Shown: positions 22,401 through 31,400 of the stretch, in pieces
Numbering within the stretch: the stretch's first letter is position 1
Layout: each line of letters starts with the position of its first letter
NCBI GenBank assembly: GCA_012845835.1
Contig: JABAKD010000029.1
Coordinates: 13,531,892-13,595,891, forward strand
Length of the DNA stretch: 64,000 bases
Reading direction: 5' to 3'
Source of the DNA: Undaria pinnatifida
Lineage: Eukaryota > Sar > Phaeophyceae > Laminariales > Alariaceae
Made by a program: the position numbers and the translations under genes
The notes under the pieces: model-generated
The model's database searches: none
The model's input: only the letters and a program-made list of their open reading frames with translations
What the model was told of the DNA's origin: nothing

Positions 22401-25400
22401 CTTGAACGGGATTGGTCATTAACAAGATCTTCTTAACGCGGTTGGTCTTAAAATGGGGACTCCACCAACCGTATTCGTTTTCCCCTTTAACCTCTTTAGA
22501 AAGGCACTCTCGTTTTTTTGGCCGGGCTTTTCGCGGATCAGATCGCTTCTTCTGGCGGGTCGGATCGGATCGGATCGGATTGGATCGGATCGGATCGGAT
22601 CGGATCGGATCGGATCGGATCGGATCGGATCGGATCGGATCGGATCGGATCGGATCGGATCGGATCGGATCGGATCGGATCGGACCAGGGCGACCCGACC
22701 CCGACCCGTGAGATTTGAAAAAAAAATCCTGACCCGACGCGATCCGACCCGTCAGATTTCGGACACGCACGACGCGTGCTACGATGGCGAGGTGCACCTC
22801 TTTCTGGCTAAGTTTTTTTTTTCTGAACGACGGGGCTCCTTAACCCATCTTGACCCAAAAAATCGTCGAGAAAAATGTACAATTTTACTGTTTTGCGGGG
22901 GGCTTATTATTTTTTTTGTATTCCTAGGCCCTGGGAAGGTTGTCCATACGGATGCACACTGTTTTTTTTTTTTCTCAAAAAGGCCAAGGCTGCGGTTGGG
23001 CGGGTGCCCGCGTTGTTCACTAAGGCTTTCGAGGTATCATACTCCTACGATCGTCGAGTGACTCTGCACCCCCACCGGCGAAAACGCTTCACGCGACATG
23101 CTTGGGGCAGCGAGGCTATTAATAACTATTGCATTGGACTGATTCCACGATAGCCCCCCCCCCCCCCAAAAAAAAAAAAACAGCGATTTTCTTTTTTTTT
23201 CCTTTAACGAACGTTTCGTGGCTGCTCGACACAAGGAAGGACACAACTGAAAAACAAAGCACAAATCCACATGTTTTCTTGTGTGCAAAAAAGGACCATC
23301 GATCCATGACGTCGGGGTGTCTCTAGAGGGACATACGTATCTCAGGAGATTCGGACCGGTGGAGCTGGGGTTTCGAAACCGGCGAAAAATTCGTTCAAGA
23401 AAAAAAGTGGGAGGGGCCACTACCGTAGAACGGCTTATTGCGGGTTCACGTCACCAGATTAAAATAGCACCAAAGCCCTTCACAACTGGAACCCCTTTTG
23501 GGAGGCAATTTGACTTGAAGTTAGTACAGGGAGGGATTTGGGGGATCTAAAGGGGTTAAGACCGCGACGGAACAGGGGGTCCCGGAAAAAAAGAGGTCCC
23601 GAATGGGAAAAAAGGGACCCCCCCCCCCCCCCCCCCCCTGTCGTAGCATTGGTCAATAAGTCAGTGTTAAGGGTGAGGCGTAGAGCTCAGTCAAGCGAGG
23701 AGTAGTGTTAGAAAAAAAAACGTCGTGCATCTTCTCTCTTTCTACCGCGGGCTTATGCCACACCCCCTCTGGCCTGACCTGACCTAGCCCAACCCCTGGA
23801 CTTGGCCCGCGACATTAAGAAAAAAAATATAAAAAAACTCCTGTGATCCGACCCGCGGGCCGCGAATCTTGACGGGTGCAAAAAGCTCTGTTTTTTTTTT
23901 CGTTCTTAGGGGGGGGGGGGGGGGCGAACTGTTAATAGCTGGATTTGGTCTTGTGAGGTTGTTTTTGCAGCATTAGGTGGCCATTCTGCACGAAAACCTG
24001 CGGCATGGGTACAGGCTGGTTCACGTTAAAAACCCGAATGTATCTCCCCCACGAATGCCGCTCACAATATCTGGTCAAAGCGTGAAGATTTGGTGTTATA
24101 CGGACCCCCATGACCAATGGAATGAGGGTGACATGGCCACTTTTGTTTACAGCGTTCTCGGGCTGTCTCTGGAAGCGAAACCCGTATGAGCCAATGACAG
24201 GTCTTCAATTTTTTCAACAATATTCAGGCTCTTCTTCCAAGCGGAGCCGACGAAAAATCGCGCCGTATCGTGCATGAACCGGTTGGAGATACTCCAAGGC
24301 ATGTCTGTAGGAAAAGATCTGACCTGCCGGTGTTTTAACGTTGAGCAGAATCTGGCGGGAAAACTGGATGCTATACTCAAACCAAGTCATTTGAAAGAAA
24401 TAAGGCATCTTACTCGTTGTTACACACAAGAGTCCAAGTATCCACGCCGTTTTTGATAGATAAACCCTGAAAATCTGCACACGTGTTCTCCATGCCCATC
24501 CCGAGGCCTGGCCTCCGGGGGGAGGGGGGGGGCGGGGGGGCGGGGTTATTTATTTATTTATTTCCGCCGAAAATGTTCCGTCTAAGGTGGTCCATATTTT
24601 GCAACAAATCTTAACCGACGAAATATCATGCAAACAAACAAACAAACAAAAAAAACGGCAGGTGAGGTCTTCGCAAGGGCACATAAGAGATGCATGCAAA
24701 ATGTCACGATCTGAAATCGATAAAACGGCGTGAACATCCGCTGGGGAATACGTTTCGGGCTTGTAGCTTGAACCAGCCTGTACCTTTTTTTCCCCCCGAA
24801 GCATCTACAACTCGTACAAATAATAGCTCATTTTTCCGAGGAAGCAGCGCCCATCTAGATCCCCGTTCCCTCCATTCTCTCCAAATGTACATACTAATTT
24901 AGTCTATTGATAGTATACGTAAATATAAACATGTATAGAGTATCTTTACATGCTTATGCAACTACTGTGCGTACCTTTTCCGAATCAGCTGCGTCTAGCT
25001 TGACCCCCATCCCCTTCATGGCCTCCACCAAGTCCATCGGCTTCACTACGACTGTGTCTGCCGATGATGATGATGATGATGATGATAACTCGCCCCGCTG
25101 TCGCAACGCCTTTCGTAGCATAACAACTCCCATATTCCCGCAATCGAGGGCCTTGTCCGGTTAAAGGGCGGGAGAGCGAAAAAAAGAACATATCATGGAA
25201 GAAGGGACACATCAAGGGCATAAAAATAGTCGTGAGAATAGGAGGGGGAGGGGGGAGGCGAGGGGGGGGGCGACGGGGGGGGGGGGGGGGGTTCGCGACA
25301 CCTTTCAAAGTAGAACATATCGCGTCTCACCGCTATCGAGGGCGTTGTACAAGGAAAAGGGCGGGCAGGGAGGGACGAGGGGGACGTGGGTTGGGGGAGT

Positions 25401-28400
25401 ATAAAGAAGCGATCAATGAAGTAGGGGGGAAGGGGGGGAGGGGTAGGCGGACCGAGGAAGTGACAAGCACGGAATAACACGGAAAGGAGAGCAAACAAGC
25501 GTCAAAACATATTGACGGGCCGTGGGGTGGGGGATGGGGGGGGCGAGGGCGACGGTGGAGGGGGTACATGGAGAGGGGAAGGGGGGGGTGCAGGAGCGCG
25601 AACAGACGTCATAAGATGATAACGGGGCGTGGGGGGATGGTGGATGAAAGGGACCGACGCGGGAGATGTGGGTTAGGGGAGCAATCAGACGTGAGAAAAT
25701 ATCTGTCGAAGGGGTGACGCGGAGGAGGGGCCGGTGGGGGAGAGGAGGGGGCGAGGCGGGATGGGAATGGAGGGGGGGACTCATCGAGTCAAGCGGTGTT
25801 TTTTTCTGGGTGTCAGAGGTATTATGAGGTGAGGAGCGGCCGAAGAGCTCGGTGCACCACTCCCCCGTACCGCAACGCCCGTCCCACGAATTTCACACGC
25901 TGTTTGCTGCGAGGAAACGATCGACCGCTTTGGGCTTTTTTTCTCCGGGGAAAAAGAAATCGTCTCTTCCAAGGCGGTCACTGTTAACACGGCAATTTCG
26001 GGAGTACCCTGACACCCCTAACACAAAACCGCTGCGCTTTTTAATTCGCCTTTTCTCGAGGAACCGATCGACGGGCTAGCGAGGAAACGACCGGCCGCCC
26101 CTGCTGCGAGGCCTGCTGCGAGGTTAGAGGCATCACGTGGCACTTTTTCAGATCTAAAAATATGTTGTGAACGATGGATGGACCTCCTTAAGTCAGAGTG
26201 GTAACGGGAAAATCCCATATTATATTTGTTTTTCTTGAGATTCTTCACGCGGGATAATGCTTTCGTTTTGTTTTTCTTCAACAAGAAAAATGGCAGTTTT
26301 TTTTTTGGGGGGGGGGGGATGGGGTTTTCCTTCAAAAAGAAAAAGGGCAGTTTTTTTTTTTTTTTTTTTGGGGGGGGGGGAGTTTCTTTAAAAAGAGAAA
26401 GGGCAGTTTTTTTGTTTTTGGGGGTCAAAAAGAAAAAGGGTGCAGTTTTTTTGTTTTATTTTTTTCGGGGGGGGGGGGGTTTCCTTCAAAAAGAAAAAGG
26501 GCAGTTTTTTTTTTTTTGGGGGGGGGTGGGGTTTTCCTTAAAAAAGAAGAAGGGCACTTTTTTTTCGGGGGGGGGGTGGGGTACAAAGAGCTCCTCAAGC
26601 CAAGAAACTTGCTGCAGGGAAACAAACGTAACGGGTTTTTAGTCCGGGGCCTCCTTCGGTGTTCCGTATCTCACTTCTTTCGTAACAAACGCGCGCGCAC
26701 TACGATGATTGATGCCCGCCGCATTTTTTTTTTTTTTTTGGTTGATTGTTTTTGGTTGTGAATGACGGAAAGCTCCTTAACCCTACATCGTCGGAAATTT
26801 TCCGTTTTTGATTTTTTTTTCAACCACCTTTCGATTGTATATTCCTAGGTTATTGGATTTTTCCAATGGGTAATAGAGATACGTAGCACTTTTTGTCTGA
26901 AAGCATTCCTGATGACGCGGCTCCTTGACCAACAACTAACTGTCGGAATTTCACTTCTTTTTTTTCCACCACTTTCGATTGTATATTCCTAGGTTATTGG
27001 ATTTTTCCAGTGGGTATAGGGGGGAAGAGCGTTATAAGGCTTAGTCGGGGTAAGCTATTATTGGTTGACCTTTTGCAAGTAGTCAAACAGACTAATACCC
27101 CACTAATTCCTTAACAAATGGCGTCGTCGACAGGACCATGGGTTTTTTGGGGGTCGTGGGTTCGAATCCCACCATCCACAATAATAAAGTTTTTCAGATT
27201 TTCACCATGCATGTCGAACTTGAAAAATGCTCTCCCCGGTATACCCAGGAAATGAAACGGCTTGGATAGTTGACATGTCCGCCCGTATATCCGGCCGATC
27301 TACTATCCCGCCGTTTCAGGGGGGGGAAGTGTGTAAGGCTTAGTGTGAGTAAGCTATTGGTTAACCTTTCGCAAGTGGTCAAACGGACTAATACCCCACT
27401 AGTACTACCTTAACATGTAGCATTTTGGGGGGGGGGGGGCTGATTTTTTTGTTGTGAATGACGGGGCTCCTTAACCCAAAATCATCGCAATTGATCAGTT
27501 TTTTTTTCGTTTTCTAAACCACTTTCGATTGTATTTACCTACTTACCGCAGGTTGTTATGGATTTTTCCAATGGGTACAGTAGTTTGTTTGTTTTTTCAC
27601 CCTACAAGAAAAACCAGTGTTTCTGGGTGATGCTTTTTGGGGGGGGGGGCTGATTTTTTGTTGTGAATGACGGGGCTTCTTAACCCAAAATCGTCGCAAA
27701 TTATCAGTTTTTTTTTCGTTTTTCAAACCACTTTCGGTTGTATATACTTACTTGCTGTAGGTTGTTATAGTTTTTTCCAATGGGTACAGTAGTTACTATT
27801 TTTTTTTCTTCACCGTACAAGAAAAAAATCAGTTTTTTTTGGGGGGGGTGATATGGATAGAGCTTCTCAGGAGCGAGAAAAAAAACTTTGGTTGATTGTA
27901 TGCTTGGATATGATACGGATATGATGACGGTCGAGTATAGCCTACCGTACATGACAGTGTTAGTGTTGGTGTTACTGTGTAACTATAACACCCCCCCCTC
28001 GGGACGAAATGCTGAGCCGGTTTCCTCCGAAACCAGCGCGCGGCGCACGAACAACAACGGTGGCGACTTTGGGAAGATGTCGTCTAGATCTTTCGACATA
28101 GACGTGTCGCTCGGCGTTGGGACTCTGCCGGGGTCGTCGAGAAAATCGGCATACGAAACTCGTCCGAGGGGGTGTGCTATACACCGTCACATAGGGTAGG
28201 GGTTTCCAATGATAGATTTGGCTGCATGGTTGGGGTGTGGCATCAGTCCCTGAGAGGTCCTCGCATGAGGAGATCAACTTCTCACCCGATACTACATGAG
28301 TTCGAAGGCATTCGTTCGCACTATAACCCGACCGAGTTGTTCTTCGATCTGCCTTCGTAGTCCTGAACACAATAGGCGTGCTCTCGTGAAATCGCTTGAT

Positions 28401-31400
28401 CAGTGACTAACCGGTAGTTCCTCGCTTGAGGAGCTCGATCGGACAACAGGCACATTATTAGTCAATTCAACAACGGCAACCCTACCGTGGGATGACTCAA
28501 TGATAGGTTGGCTACATGGTAGCGGGATATCGGGAGGGGTAGAAATATCCTGGCTATTGGGTTCGCCTTTCTTTTTGGCGAGCGCACTCCACGTTGCGCC
28601 CCGGCATGGAGCCCGTGATAAAGTGTAATATATATAGATATATATTTATATATTCATGAGGAATGCATTTATATCTACCGGCTGCTGTCGCACCACCACC
28701 CCACGGCCGACTGGGCAACGGGGGTAAGCCCTCTGTGCTTCGTGGGGATTAACAAATAGAAACCTCACAAAAAAAAGACTGCCGTACGACCTGTACCGTG
28801 TAGTTGCACGCGTGGACGGCAGTAACACTGCGGCCGCTGTAACGCCATAGAAAGGCGCCGCGCATTTTTTTTTGCGCGTTTTACCTTCGCGAGGAGGCGA
28901 TCGACGGCCTTGGGTTTTCCGGGAAACTTCCTCGTCTCTCCCGACCGGAACCGCAAGGGAACTCCCATGTTGGAGCTCGTCACGGCATCGGTCACGAAGC
29001 GAACGGGCCGCACCGAATCAGCCTCCACAGTCCTGAGGGCATCGTAGACCAGGGCAAACACGACAGGAGTTCCGTGGGAGGACGGTCAGTCGCGACGGAA
29101 TTTTTGTTTTTTGCGGGACACGTGTCGCGACAGCGGTGAGCCACTTTTTTCTGAGGTTTCCTCGATTTTTGGAAGCTTAAGGGACCTTTCCCAAAAAACT
29201 GATTTGCTAGGAGAAAAATCAAAAACTGCTACGAATATACCGGATGATGAGCAGGTCCCATGGCTTCGGCACACGATAATAAGAAAATCATGCACCGATT
29301 TTTTTTTCCCAACGAATTTTGGGCTAAGAAGCCGCATCATTCAGAAAACAAAGAATAGCCTAAAAGAGGTATACCTTTATCGTAGCAAACGTCTGGCATG
29401 CTATTTTTTTCTTGTTTGGTCGTTTTTTCAATGTGGTTTCGAGACAACTCTGGGTCATGGAAAAAATCGCACTTCGATGCGAGTCGACGAGGAGGAAAGA
29501 AGTAGCTGGATGAGTCTTCATGCGATAAACAATATCTAGGCGCGTACGTGCAGTGTGGGGCGGGGGGAGACGAGCCTTCTTGATCACCCCGGATATCTGA
29601 GCTACACGTCTATGGTAGGGAGGGGGAAAGAAGAAAGAGAAAAAAGGTGCGCAGCAAAATAAAAGGGATTTGAGAAACAAAAGAAATAAAAAAAAGACGG
29701 GATTTTGGTGCTTTTTCCTGCCTTGCACTGTGTATACATGTTGCTTTTCACGGATGGCCTAAACCCGTATTTTCCTTCACAACATACAAACGTTGGAGAA
29801 GCACGTCGGTGAGAATTGAACCCCGAGTTGTGCCCTTCACTCGATATACACCATACCACCATAACCCCCCCTGCTCTGCGCAGTGATGGCTATCGCTGCA
29901 AAGGCTGTGCACACAGGTCTCCGTGATTTTCATGCGGTCTCTCGCACGTAAGATGGAAGAGCAGCAAGCGCGCTCACCAGGTCTCTCGATATTCCTTAAG
30001 CTGTTCCGGATCAGAAATCCCTCCGGTCATCTTGAAGCTGGAACTAAACTCCTTACCCTAGAGGGGGGGGGGGGTTAAAATCACGGACCGATACATGGGG
30101 AGTTCAGCAGAGAGAGGCGAAAAACGGCGGTCGGTCGATTAACGTGTGGTAATTGTTGTGTTTGTGGTTCGACGACGTGCGGCGGCAGAAGCGCTTCAAC
30201 GGTATCGGCCACACTCACAAACACTCACAAAGATCCTTCCCACAACGAAGAAGAAAGCCAAGGGAACAGCAAAAATTCGATGCAAATCGACGAGCGTAAA
30301 AAGCTGAAAAGTGAGATTGCTGAACCCTGTGCGCGACAAAACATGAAAGCAAGTACCCCGGGCGGGGGGAGGGAGGAGAAGGGAAGACACCTGTGACACC
30401 ACGGCTTGTGGCTTGTCCAGAAGGTCGCTGGCTGAGGGTAAAAAGAGCCTTTATAGGTTGAGTTGGAGAGTAAAGTCGATGATCAATACATATACCTCGA
30501 AGTATACAATACGTTACATGTTTATTTTATATCATTTGTCTTATCGTCCAGCTATTAATAATGTTGCAGTCTGTGCCTCGTTCCTACTGTTAACGAGTCA
30601 ATGATGCGGGCTCGAATCCTCCAGGGTGTATACTCGTGCTCGTAGGGACTTTTTTCTTTCGTGAAAACATTGACCAGCGGCAAAGCGCGAGGACTTGAGC
30701 TGGGAGAAAAAATACGATTAGAGTTGACGGGCATATAAAATACTGAAAAGTGGAAGTAAACGCTGAGCCCCACGCGCAATGAAAATTTTGGCGAGTACCG
30801 GGGGGGGGAGAAGGGAAGATATCCGTGACCACGGCTTGTCCAGAAGGTCGCTGATGGTAAAGCCTCCATACGAGCTGAGCTGGCAACAAACTAGTGATGA
30901 GTAAAAAAATAAGTAACTGTGTGCAGCATTCTAATCATCAACGTCGTCCACACCCAAGCGTCCTCAGAAAGAAACAAAAAAACCAAGGGGGATGCAAGAA
31001 AACAAAAGTCTTTTGTGTCGGATTACCTTCTGGTTGCTGTCTCCAGGGGGTGGGAACTCGCTGACGGTTAAGCTCGCCCAGTGAGCGTCCCCCTGCCGCT
31101 TGTCATAGTTCATCACACGACGGTAATCGATGCTGAGGTCTTCTGGCGGGGGTAATCCCGCGCCGAATCTATTCCGCCGGAACAACGACAACAACAAAAA
31201 TCGCGATGACGCGCGCGCGTGCAGGCGATGTCAAAGTTCACCGTCTCCAGACGTTTTTCAGGTGTGCACACTATGATACCTCCCGCACTAGTTCCATCGG
31301 GAAACAACAACAACGGGTAAGAACAAATCGAACCCCGTGACTGATTCTACGATATAGCCCCCCCCCAAAAAAAAACAGCGATTTTCTTGAACGAACGTTT

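Noticed and set aside
22381-23061. ORFs with SDPIR or GSDRI repeats
   Set aside because: CGGAT pentamer array; not coding.
27130-27200. A tRNA gene, because of GTGGGTTCGAATCCCAC
   Set aside because: No acceptor stem, D arm or proper A box can be built, and the segment is the interior of a TRIM that also occurs at 56 kb.
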